A stretch of 64,000 bases of DNA from a virus. The stretch is taken from the IMG/VR virus record IMGVR_UViG_3300027759_000050, positions 1 through 64,000 of that record. One strand, 5' to 3'. Shown piece after piece: positions 38,301 through 45,581 of the stretch. A model generated the notes under the pieces. It did no database searches. It worked only from the letters and a program-made list of their open reading frames with translations, and was not told the origin of the DNA. The position numbers were made by a program, and so were the translations under genes. The stretch's first letter is position 1; each line of letters begins with the position of its first letter.

Positions 38301-39333
38301 TATAACCATGAACATATGCAACACCTTTACCTATGTTTAAATCATATTTTGTCGATGAGATTGAGTTTGCAGAAGGTGTCAGTTTAAATTCATTTACAAT
38401 GTAATCACCGTTAGTTTCATAATCACGCTTTGCAAAGTAATCATCGATGGTTGAATAAACTGTACCGTCAACTTGTTTAAGAATACTTCCGTTTTCGATG
38501 CGAACTAATTCAATAAAATTATCATCGTTACCTAGTGTTAGTGGTAATGTTACCAGTGTTAGTGTAATAACATAACGGTCTGCACCTGGTGCTTGGTAAT
38601 TTGAAGCACCAACAGCCGGATCCAATAAAGAAGAATCATTTATATAATCATAAATCGTTTCTGTTATTTGGAGACCGACACGATAAGATGGTACATTATC
38701 ATACTTGTCTAAGATGATTGTTTGTGGGTCGACCTGTACGAAGTTACCAATTGAATATTTGATACCGGTTATGTCTGAAACGGAATAACCATTAACAATA
38801 TAGAAGACACCACTGGAAATTGAGGCAACCGAAGATAGTCCTGTAGATACACTTGATGCTGTAGTAGTTGCAACAGAAGCATAATATGTTGATCCTGATG
38901 TTGTTACAATAACAGTACCGTCTGTAAATTGAGCTCCGGATAAGTATGTTACAATCAATGTAGGTGGATCACCAGTCGTGGAACCACTGGATGTAGTTTC
39001 GGCTGTGGCTAGAACTCTAGCTAGAATTGTTCCACTTGCATCTTGAATTATTTGACCTGCAAAATTTTCAGCAGTAACAGTTAATCCATTATATGTGTTG
39101 TTTAACTTGATAAAATAACAATTTTGATTAACTGTTACTTGGCCACCAGAAACTGGAGTATTTTGGGAGAAAATTGCAGAAGCAAAATTTGAAATTTGAT
39201 TTTGCAGAATAGTCTGCGATTGGGTTAATTCACGAGCTTGAACCGCGGATCCGGGTTTAAAAAGTATGCGGTGAAAGTTTTTTGATGGATCAAAATCGTC
39301 AAAATAGGGGCCAACATTGAAATTTAAAGACAT
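32398..39333 (-). CDS. Giant baseplate/fibre protein, DUF4815 type (2311 aa)
   Basis: The N-terminus has the family signature: PYFDDFDPSKNFHRILF, then PGSAVQARELTQSQTILQNQ and an FAS-IFSQNTPVSGG segment. This is the DUF4815 N-terminus found in large structural proteins of T4-like cyanophages and relatives. Further on are VDPQTIILDKYDN, a conserved ALRDCIDFRPCRVNGQ, KRWAKEDITDLETRVNNLEY, and the WVDVTQAPAVLVTDPNFQVY region. The middle 1300-1500 carries strand-rich insertions including a PA14- or jelly-roll-like stretch, and the end is FLTDIRALALPAGTGL. It directly follows gp8, where T4 has gp9-gp10-gp11, so it may take over fibre attachment on the baseplate rim; that is inference. Confidence 0.9.
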   Translation of the reverse strand: MSLNFNVGPYFDDFDPSKNFHRILFKPGSAVQARELTQSQTILQNQISNFASAIFSQNTPVSGGQVTVNQNCYFIKLNNTYNGLTVTAENFAGQIIQDASGTILARVLATAETTSSGSTTGDPPTLIVTYLSGAQFTDGTVIVTTSGSTYYASVATTTASSVSTGLSSVASISSGVFYIVNGYSVSDITGIKYSIGNFVQVDPQTIILDKYDNVPSYRVGLQITETIYDYINDSSLLDPAVGASNYQAPGADRYVITLTLVTLPLTLGNDDNFIELVRIENGSILKQVDGTVYSTIDDYFAKRDYETNGDYIVNEFKLTPSANSISSTKYDLNIGKGVAYVHGYRVESQSDIKLTNDRAQSVANISNNPVFIDYGNYFVVDTSNGVFDISTMPQVDFHCVPASNVVSTNTKTYSATLAGSAFIRNMKYVSGTGSTTKNYIYNAYISDFSANTLTGNVTSGTANTFTITDTTGSFSPVANAYYGITVSMNTGGLIDSRRIVSYSGSTKIATVDSPFTVTPTASSKFSLIFKNADIESIIKTAGSGSYAMTANVNINASSGKVNGLANSDTILYSQVSPEMIFQIGYPYVAQLITTSYYTQRVYRSKTFTGTTLTLQSTSGNASNPLKFQGTGTLDSSTAQQLFMVIDNSTGSVMDFTTSGNTISISGDKTTATFTVGSGVGTGKNVTIIAQVQVSSGDSASYVLKSKSLVTGNTTTVGSLSLISGTNSYQDLTTGQITIKNSDIATTGKMSLYVNDVKKITKVIDSGVAGTNPTGSLSGYTDVTSYYTLDNGQRDNYYDHASVSLIPGAPRPAGNILVVVDYYSHSQASSGDGYFSIQSYNSSGSTYGGVSSSPEAYAQIGTYTAKDGVNYALRDCIDFRPCRVNGQTSYIWEYSGAQSSSNDLGMLIPNNLSNFTGFYQYYLGRKDKLVLTTDKSFNIIQGTSSVNPSLPNEPSGSLVIANLSHDPYTAFVPGEGTPGVTSNLSINKVLHKRWAKEDITDLETRVNNLEYYTSLSILEQKASSQQIADANGLNRFKNGILVDDFSSFGTADTYNPDYAANINVRKNQMTALQSVQNFQLQNPVVLAGLGTVANTGSYRINSINNAQTNLFTLPFTTENVAFQPLASSTVSVNPFNVSVKEGILNLNPPMDNWVDVTQAPAVLVTDPNFQVYQSSDGVNLLSSGDYQTIPGTTTFKTSSSTSTTGNGEQGSSTTTTVTETYASQIKNTVSGTYNPTSSTFGINNGYLTNIAILPYIKNQSIIISATNLLVNSNVSTYFDGVDVSQYLSNPNTIELTGVSGTFNKNDIVGFYIANVFYPVARVINVYYYPNTTKIRLYVADMVGVPNSLGSTTLRNATFDVNGNYVSSSASGTVPAGAIVNISPSGKISGVGGGWSNTLNGSTTTQLYATPVVQNYSTLLNNYGIWGDATNGTSFNFTSPVTFTSAGTYTIEVGASGSAFVYANGTSIGASLSSTPASTTTFTYTVATAPVVVKIGFAATSSGTTTSSFGMTIKDSGSNIVYSTINPPISYVNAGTKVAMPGGGEWFIDATQLRLDPSKASNTSNYYVGSNISVTSKYVYIYNNKYYDKIQTFKSVITAYDVSTKLVTLSTPVNLSLGTNSQVGGDLTSVYSISGSLTKINAAVQAGTALAKPSTDEAGNFVAIFNIPSGIFKTGSRVFRIDNRTVATDFTTATTFAEATFTASGLSTTVQKLNFAPSIDSSTSVFTQVSQISNQFISSSTTSRTTSWDNRPNNSDPLAQTFIVSKDNYPNGIFLYSIKIFFYSKATDNSPVTISVVPTLNGYPTGDTLDYSTVTLEPSKVNVSTSPHYLDPSSYTEFVFAAPVYIQSGVLYAFIVKSTSKDYVVYYGQQNQTAIPSTAKAKVTDPNPTNPTKIGAAPYVGALFESQNSITWTADQTKDLMFIIEKCLFSTTTASIPFLIPKNLPYRKMGSQDILNKLDANSASNLFGNYSPNRRYGALNITTTDLAPTGTGVNYTYATTLSSGNVPTGYNSVNPGRLGSPTSEDIYLADGNGERVLLKHTNTSFSLSATLSTSDPDVSPIISDDGLTLYTVSYNINNMGIGNNIISIADPGYGYNVLATTISISSPDIGSNVATLGLTANANGAITSVYTITSGAGYINTPTITISNPTTRGGNANVVITVAGETSPSGGNAIAKYFTKKVVLAPGNDSGDLRVFYTAYKPLGTAVYVYYKILNSADTSPFESGNWQLMTTLQNPNTYSKSRTDLYEYECAPGIFASNQANNSISYTNSTTGQTYDSFIQFAIKVVLATSDNTLVPFLTDIRALALPAGTGL

Positions 39334-39342
39334 TTTTTTCCT

Positions 39343-40767
39343 TTAGTATCCTAGTACAAATTTAAATTGTTCGATGCCATCATTACTTCTTTGAACACCA
39401 ACTCTATTCTCAACATAGGTTATATATCCTGAGAATGGAACGAGAGATGGTTCAGTTACAGATAAAACAACCCTAGACGCACCTGAGGTTGCACCAATAA
39501 TTGTTTGGCCAACAGTATAAGTTCCACTTGTATTTATCAACTGTAAAATATTACTTGATGTATTAAAATTTAAAACGGTTGCGTAGTAAGTTATATTACC
39601 ATTTGCATCTTTTTGTTGCACAATCTCATCGGCCGTGTATACATTTCCTTGGCCAGAAGAAAGAAGGAATTGTGTTGTTGTATTATAAATTGCACCGTTT
39701 GCTAAAACAGGACCTGATGTTCCATAAGTCTGTGGATTAACAAGTATGCCAACCTGATGATAGTTTACACCAGTTGTTGGTAAAACTCCACTCTCAGTTC
39801 CATTAAATTCAACCGAGTACATAACATGATTACAACCCAATTCAGAAATTGGATCATATGCGTGGCCACCAACTGGAGAAATTGGTGAAATTGCTGTTGC
39901 TCCAGTGCCTAAAGGTGAAATAAAAGATAAATTTGATGAGGTGTATGCAGTTATTGTGACATTTGCGCTAGTGTAATTTTTACCTGCAAAACCAGGTTTC
40001 ACTACAACATCCTTAATTACACCTGCGGTTATTTCAGAACTAGATATATTTGCAACACATCCTGTACCGTCTCCTGTAACAGAAACAACAATAAACGTAT
40101 TAACTGCATCATAACCTGTGCCACCGTTTGTTATATTGATTACCTCAACGTCTCCATAACCTGCATTGGTCAAGTAAGGTTGTGGTGTATTTGCACCTAT
40201 TGGGATAGGCATCCAATCAGTGTCTAAGAAATTTTTCTTGAGGTTGGCATCAACGGTATACATGTACTTCCACTTATACAGGTCATTACCTTGATAGATG
40301 TTGTTTGTTCCATATGAACCTGGTTGAAAATATGGTTCAGAGGTGGATAATCCGCCGTTATTATTCGCTAGACACTTGAAGACTTGGTCGTATCTATTCT
40401 TTACATAAAAATTATACATTGGAAACCCATTGGCATCCTTTGCATTCATGTTCACGGTGCCTGAATAGGCAAAAAAGTTGGTGTTATTTGCCCAATTGAT
40501 TCTTTGGATTACCGGTGAAATATTACTGGCATTTAACAATTTAACCGCAAACATATTCTTAAAGATTTTCTTTAATGAATACTGGTCTTCTTGTGGTTGT
40601 ATTGGAGTTTCTACAGAACCAACTAATGGCCATGGATCTTCTTGGCCAAGAAATATATAAGTTGAATTAATCGAAGCACCATTGAGTTTCACTGACGGAT
40701 TGTAATAATCCGTCTCAACCCTGATTACTTTTGCTTGATTTGTGAGGATGTTTTTATTTGTAGCCAT
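39343..40767 (-). CDS. 8: Baseplate wedge protein gp8
   Basis: The 474-aa protein resembles T4 gp8 (334 aa), with a longer body. The N-terminal part has YIFLGQEDPWP (T4: FGRSEPW), FVYRCL-like YDQVFKCL, and NDLYKWKYMYTVDAN, matching GDGYVWEYLFEIP of T4. The C-terminus has VPFSGYITYVENR and IEQFKFVLGY, matching the T4 end YMENRPP / EEINILFTF. A region with repeated glycine-rich strands (INITNGGTGYDAVNTFIVV and VVKPGFAGKNYTSANVTI) is inserted in the middle; similar repeats occur in gp6 and gp7 of this phage. gp8 is a wedge component that contacts gp6, gp7 and gp10. The gene follows the short fibre gene. Confidence 0.9.
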   Translation of the reverse strand: MATNKNILTNQAKVIRVETDYYNPSVKLNGASINSTYIFLGQEDPWPLVGSVETPIQPQEDQYSLKKIFKNMFAVKLLNASNISPVIQRINWANNTNFFAYSGTVNMNAKDANGFPMYNFYVKNRYDQVFKCLANNNGGLSTSEPYFQPGSYGTNNIYQGNDLYKWKYMYTVDANLKKNFLDTDWMPIPIGANTPQPYLTNAGYGDVEVINITNGGTGYDAVNTFIVVSVTGDGTGCVANISSSEITAGVIKDVVVKPGFAGKNYTSANVTITAYTSSNLSFISPLGTGATAISPISPVGGHAYDPISELGCNHVMYSVEFNGTESGVLPTTGVNYHQVGILVNPQTYGTSGPVLANGAIYNTTTQFLLSSGQGNVYTADEIVQQKDANGNITYYATVLNFNTSSNILQLINTSGTYTVGQTIIGATSGASRVVLSVTEPSLVPFSGYITYVENRVGVQRSNDGIEQFKFVLGY

Positions 40768-40771
40768 GATT

Positions 40772-40779
40772 TATTTATT
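40772..40779 (-). promoter_or_regulatory. ATAAATA octamer at the gp8 start (doubtful promoter)
   Basis: Minus strand AATAAATA ends only 4 bases before the gp8 ATG. A late transcript from it would begin at or within the start codon, so it could only serve genes further down or be a chance match in AT-rich DNA. Confidence 0.25.
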
Positions 40780-42418
40780 AAGCGTGTACAACAGAAACAA
40801 GAGTATTTGCAAGGTCACCATCTATAGAAAAGTATCTCATGTATGCAGCACTAGTCGCAGGAATAGTGAATGTTGTGGAGTTTGTTGTGGAATTAAGTGC
40901 AGAAATACCGTGTGTTACCGTTCTATTGGTACCGCTTGTATTGATTAACCACAATTCCACCACTTTACCTGCGGTAAAGTTACTATGTGAAACCGTTAAA
41001 TCTGCAACCAAATTGGCTTTAATCAAAGCGTCTGTAGCATAATCAATGGTAATTGTTGTTTGATTTCCAACAGGAAGTCTAGGTGTGTAGATGAAACCTT
41101 TTTGTGGATTAACAACACCTGTAAATTCAGCAGAATTTCCGTTTAAGGTTAGAATGTTTGTCAGTGTATTTGAACCTGTTGTGCAATTCCAAAATTTAAT
41201 CTGTGAACCTGTATTTGCATCTGTATAGTTTTCGGCCGCCATAAAATCTATGCGACCTGTTCCAAAAGCTTGATATTTTGTTGTTCCGTAACCATTGCCG
41301 GAGAATCTACATAATATATCACCAGTTTGAACAGCTGTTGGATTAGATACATTACCTCTTGCTGCACGACCTGCATATACAGCATATGCGCCGGTGCCAT
41401 AAGAATCTGAAACAATCCTTGATGGAATGCCATTTTTACCTGAAATATGAAGCATATAACCATCGTTTGATGGTGTTGCAACTGTTGGTGATGCTGTAAT
41501 TGTCACGGCAGCTTCTGTCGCAGTGAAATTTGAATTTGCAAGTATCATAGTACCATTAACAGTCAAATTGTTCAAGATGTTTAACGAACCATTAAAATTC
41601 CCTGTAGTATTTGCAAGTGCGTTATTTGCTTTAACAAACGCTGAGTTAGCAAATAAAGCTCCCGAATTTGCTGTAACAAAAGAACCATTGGCAAATAATG
41701 CTCCAGAATTTGCTGTATCGAAAGCTGAAGTAATACTTGTGTTCTGTGTGGTATTGATTGCTGATTGTGTTGTAACAGTTGTATTAGCTAACGCAAATGC
41801 AGCCTGAGAGTATGCATTAGAAGCGGCCGCAGTTGTCTGTGTTGTACCATCCGAAAAAGTAATGTAAGACTGTGTATTTAATTTCAATCCAGTGTTTGTC
41901 ATCCATGCAACAATATTTTGACTCATTGTTCCACCTGCAATGAATTGAATTCTTGCGTTTGCAGATGCTGTACCTAAGATTAGATTACCCTGAGCGCTGG
42001 CATCTGTAACTCCATGAACATACAGATACCCGTCATAAGGTTTGAATGCAGAATAATAAACTGGATCATTATATTGTGGATTACCAATACCCATGTCGAT
42101 GTATTTGGTAATATTATCAGAATCTATAGTAGATGCCACAAAATCAGACGATGAATAAATTCCGTTTGCAAAATTTTGTAGGTTTAACTGCACATAACTA
42201 TTAGCCAAACTGGAAAACTGTGCTATTGTATTTGAATAACTAATCCTGTTATTACCCACAATCAATGCAGTATTTGCAAACAGGCCTGCCGCCAATGTTT
42301 CGGCCGAAAACTGGAATGTTTGTGCGGAAGGTATATCAACACCAACAAACAGAGTATTTGCTGTGTTTGCATTGATTGTTGTAAATTGAGGTAATTCTGA
42401 GATTTTAATTGTTGACAT
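40778..42418 (-). CDS. Tail fibre-like protein between gp7 and gp8 (546 aa)
   Basis: The start MSTIKISELPQFTTINAN, followed by TLFVGVDI, is a typical opening of fibres in this phage group (xKISELPxxT ... ND/TLxVVD). Residues about 100-165 hold the module with YIDMGIGNPQYNDP and KPYDGYLYVHGVT that is also in the 1520-aa fibre. A F-DGT-Q-TTA element and a few heptads (ANSGALF, ANSAFVK) come next. The C-terminal half, from TVATPSNDGYMLHISG through RIDFMAAENYTD to AAYMRYFSIDGD, is a non-repetitive domain likely to carry binding or trimerisation functions. Insertion between gp7 and gp8 is not the T4 order. Confidence 0.87.
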   Translation of the reverse strand: MSTIKISELPQFTTINANTANTLFVGVDIPSAQTFQFSAETLAAGLFANTALIVGNNRISYSNTIAQFSSLANSYVQLNLQNFANGIYSSSDFVASTIDSDNITKYIDMGIGNPQYNDPVYYSAFKPYDGYLYVHGVTDASAQGNLILGTASANARIQFIAGGTMSQNIVAWMTNTGLKLNTQSYITFSDGTTQTTAAASNAYSQAAFALANTTVTTQSAINTTQNTSITSAFDTANSGALFANGSFVTANSGALFANSAFVKANNALANTTGNFNGSLNILNNLTVNGTMILANSNFTATEAAVTITASPTVATPSNDGYMLHISGKNGIPSRIVSDSYGTGAYAVYAGRAARGNVSNPTAVQTGDILCRFSGNGYGTTKYQAFGTGRIDFMAAENYTDANTGSQIKFWNCTTGSNTLTNILTLNGNSAEFTGVVNPQKGFIYTPRLPVGNQTTITIDYATDALIKANLVADLTVSHSNFTAGKVVELWLINTSGTNRTVTHGISALNSTTNSTTFTIPATSAAYMRYFSIDGDLANTLVSVVHA

Positions 42419-42421
42419 TTT

Positions 42422-45400
42422 TTATCCTATTAGAAGCCATTCGTTTGTTTCTGATGTTAATATATCGCCGTTCTCTGTTCCCAATTGTGCAAAATATTGT
42501 GTTCCCACTGGTCCAATGATTTGTACATTATCATATAGAGAAGTGAAACTTCTTCCTACGGAGACATATCCGTTTGCGCCACTTGTCAAAGGACCACTCA
42601 AAACAACTGAAGTAAATGGTGTATTGAATGCTGTTACTGTCTGAGCTACTCCATTAACTGTAATCTTATCTCCAACACGAATAATATCCAATATAGGGTA
42701 TGCGGTGTTACTGTAAGTACCATTATTGACAATATTATAACTCCATGTCAATGACTGTATATTTATTATCTGATTATTACCATTGGCCAAAGAAGATGAT
42801 ACAGCCACATTAGCAAAATACGTCCAAACATTATCTTCCAATGTTACTGTATTCGCGGCATTGTTTACCTTAACAACCATACTATGAACAACATCATTTA
42901 TACCTGTTCCATATGTAAAGACCAATTCTGTGGAGTTTGCAGTAATGAAATCGGAAACATTGGCACCATACATATTATTAAATTTAACAATGTTGTTACT
43001 TGGATTTGCTGCATTTCCTGCTGGAATTGTTACCGTTGCTGCAAGACCGGCATAATAACTTAATCTGTAACCAGTGTCTAAAGCATCAGATACTTCAAAA
43101 TCCATATTACTATTTGAGGCCATTGCAATACGGCCAAGAACTTTTGTTCCAGATGGATGCAATAGATTTAATAATACTTCACGATATTTTTCTATCTCTT
43201 TAGAGAGTGTAATTTGATATGTGTAGTTATTATAGTCAGTGCTTTGTAGTACATCGAACGCACTTGGTTGGCCTGTGGTATCTAAATATTGACCATCTCC
43301 TATAACTAGACCTGACAGGAAAGTTGCATTTGCTTTTGCGAATCCATCACCATATGAAATAATACCGTTAGCTGAATCAAATCTTGTATTTTCTACAGAA
43401 TTGTCAAAAGTTGTATTATGGATGTTTGTATAACCTCCGACCAATGTAACTGCGGCACCCTTTGAATCAATTTTTAATGGTAGATTTTTGTTTGGTATAG
43501 AATTGTAATTGTAAACTCTCAGTTGGTAAATACTGTTATTTGCAGGAACAAAATTCTCTAAGACATTAATCGAATCTACAAAAGCTGTATATGTTGCAGT
43601 ATTTGTATTTGCACCCTGATATATAACATCACCAGCTGAAGGAATCATTGATGAAAAAACATTAGATACAATTAAATCTTGTACTTTAAGTGATACTTTA
43701 GGTGCACCAACATAATCTTCACCGTTATCTATGATATTAAATGATGTGATTGAGCCGACACGATTCAATGCTTGTGAAAATGTTGCACCTGATCCTAAAA
43801 TACCAGGAATTAATAATGATGCTGTTCCTAGATAATACAAATTTGCATTTAGAGTATATGAAGAATTAGAAGTCAAAATCATTGAATTGGAATTTACAAC
43901 AGTCTTAACTGTTCCAATAATGATATTAGTATTAGAAACCAATAAAGCACCGTTGCTGAATTGTGATGTAAAGTTTGTTCCGTTTCCTGTAACCACATTG
44001 CTCGTGGTTGAAACTGTTACATTACCACTACCGGTGCGACCAACTACAATTGTGGGTAAATTAAAGTAACCCATTCCACCCAGTGTCATTCTGTTTGTTG
44101 AATTACTTACATAATCGACAGAAACAATTGAACCGGTACCGTTTACGGTCACATTTGCAAATGCACCATAACCTGAACCACCAATGAAAACAATTTTGTC
44201 GTTGTTAGAATAACCAGAACCTGGATTAATAATTTGGATTGGTGCAAGAATACCTAAATTTTGAAGCTTGGTCTGTGAATAAACATCAGTGGTATATTCT
44301 GAGATTGCTTGAATATCTGGCGGAGCAGAAAAACCACCACCTTGATTTTCAACAATAATAGAGGATAAAGGAAACGTAGAAAAACTAGCAAAACTGAGTG
44401 CATTTGCTAAAGTTGTATTTGCATTTGCACTGGATAGGTTTGCAAACTGATATACCTGTTGTGTCCATAGGCCAGTAGATGAGTTATATGTGTTTGCACC
44501 AGAACTGCCTGCAATATTGCCCAAATAGTGATACTGTTTTAACTGAATACTATCTGTGGGTATAAATGTTACATTTGCAATACCTACAGGATTTAAAGAA
44601 CCAACAACAGCAATAGGTGCTTGTGGATTTGTACCGACTAAATTTGAAAATTTAATAAATGTATTGGCGCCGCCTATTTGTGTATTAGCTATAGAAGTTG
44701 TATAACCATAACCTTCTGAAACAACACTAATACGTTGAATGGAACCTGAAGTAACTGAACCAACCTCAACTGTAGCTCCAGTAGGATTAGATACATTTGA
44801 ATTTAAACCACCATAAACAACAACTGGATCTTTTGCTTGATAAGCTAAACCTCTATTGTTTGGATCAATCTTAACTTGACTAATTTGACCAACAATTTGA
44901 GCTACTAATGTTTCTGATCCTGCTGTTCCAGCTGGTACAATTTCGCTGTTTAAAAAGTAAACAGGTTGATTTGCAGAATCTACAACTATTACATTTTCAC
45001 CAGATTGGAAAAGTCTTTCGATGTTTGAAATGAATACTTCGGTTTTAAGACCGTCATAAATTGCCGCTTCAACTGTTCCTATAGATTTTGAGGTTTGGCC
45101 AAACAATCTGAGATTTTGAATAGATAAGAAGTTTTTATTACTGGTCGCCAACTTCAAACTTCTAGGTACATACCATTTACCTGAAGAAGCTTTAAGAACT
45201 GCATCTTTTGTGTAGAAAAAATCTACATCAGAATTATAAAGTATTCTAAACAAAAATTTATAGGATGCAGGCGTACCTTTACTTTGATACAGTTGCTTTG
45301 CTATCTTGATTGCTTTTGTTTTGTCTGCCAATATTTCTTGTGGAAAATATGACATAAAATCATTCACATAATACTGTAAAAACTGTTCTGTGGTTGTATC

Positions 45401-45577
45401 CACATCCATGTAGTTAAGTAAATTCTTGGAAAAATCTAATGTGTTATTTTGTTGTTCCAACCACTCATAGTAAGCTTGTATGAATAGAACAAAATTGGCG
45501 TAATTTGGGTCCTCGCTAATGAATTTAGGAAGCTGAAAAGGGACCAGTAACGATGTTTTATTGGTACTTTGTAACAT
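42422..45577 (-). CDS. 7: Baseplate wedge protein gp7
   Basis: A 1051-aa protein, near the length of T4 gp7 (1032 aa). The N-terminal 120 residues carry FVLFIQAYYEWLEQQNN and then QLYQSKGTPASYKFLFRILY, matching the T4 gp7 sequence STKGIEASYKFLFKVLY. The remainder is strand-rich and includes several glycine-rich units of the type INPGSGYSNNDKIVFIGGSG and VSEGYGYTTS, the same unit type as in gp6 and gp8. Near the C-terminal third is a LLHPSGTKVLGRI segment, comparable to T4 RFVHPVGFG. gp7 forms the wedge core with gp6 and gp25. It starts 4 bases after gp6 ends. Confidence 0.9.
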   Translation of the reverse strand: MLQSTNKTSLLVPFQLPKFISEDPNYANFVLFIQAYYEWLEQQNNTLDFSKNLLNYMDVDTTTEQFLQYYVNDFMSYFPQEILADKTKAIKIAKQLYQSKGTPASYKFLFRILYNSDVDFFYTKDAVLKASSGKWYVPRSLKLATSNKNFLSIQNLRLFGQTSKSIGTVEAAIYDGLKTEVFISNIERLFQSGENVIVVDSANQPVYFLNSEIVPAGTAGSETLVAQIVGQISQVKIDPNNRGLAYQAKDPVVVYGGLNSNVSNPTGATVEVGSVTSGSIQRISVVSEGYGYTTSIANTQIGGANTFIKFSNLVGTNPQAPIAVVGSLNPVGIANVTFIPTDSIQLKQYHYLGNIAGSSGANTYNSSTGLWTQQVYQFANLSSANANTTLANALSFASFSTFPLSSIIVENQGGGFSAPPDIQAISEYTTDVYSQTKLQNLGILAPIQIINPGSGYSNNDKIVFIGGSGYGAFANVTVNGTGSIVSVDYVSNSTNRMTLGGMGYFNLPTIVVGRTGSGNVTVSTTSNVVTGNGTNFTSQFSNGALLVSNTNIIIGTVKTVVNSNSMILTSNSSYTLNANLYYLGTASLLIPGILGSGATFSQALNRVGSITSFNIIDNGEDYVGAPKVSLKVQDLIVSNVFSSMIPSAGDVIYQGANTNTATYTAFVDSINVLENFVPANNSIYQLRVYNYNSIPNKNLPLKIDSKGAAVTLVGGYTNIHNTTFDNSVENTRFDSANGIISYGDGFAKANATFLSGLVIGDGQYLDTTGQPSAFDVLQSTDYNNYTYQITLSKEIEKYREVLLNLLHPSGTKVLGRIAMASNSNMDFEVSDALDTGYRLSYYAGLAATVTIPAGNAANPSNNIVKFNNMYGANVSDFITANSTELVFTYGTGINDVVHSMVVKVNNAANTVTLEDNVWTYFANVAVSSSLANGNNQIINIQSLTWSYNIVNNGTYSNTAYPILDIIRVGDKITVNGVAQTVTAFNTPFTSVVLSGPLTSGANGYVSVGRSFTSLYDNVQIIGPVGTQYFAQLGTENGDILTSETNEWLLIG

Positions 45578-45581
45578 TTAA

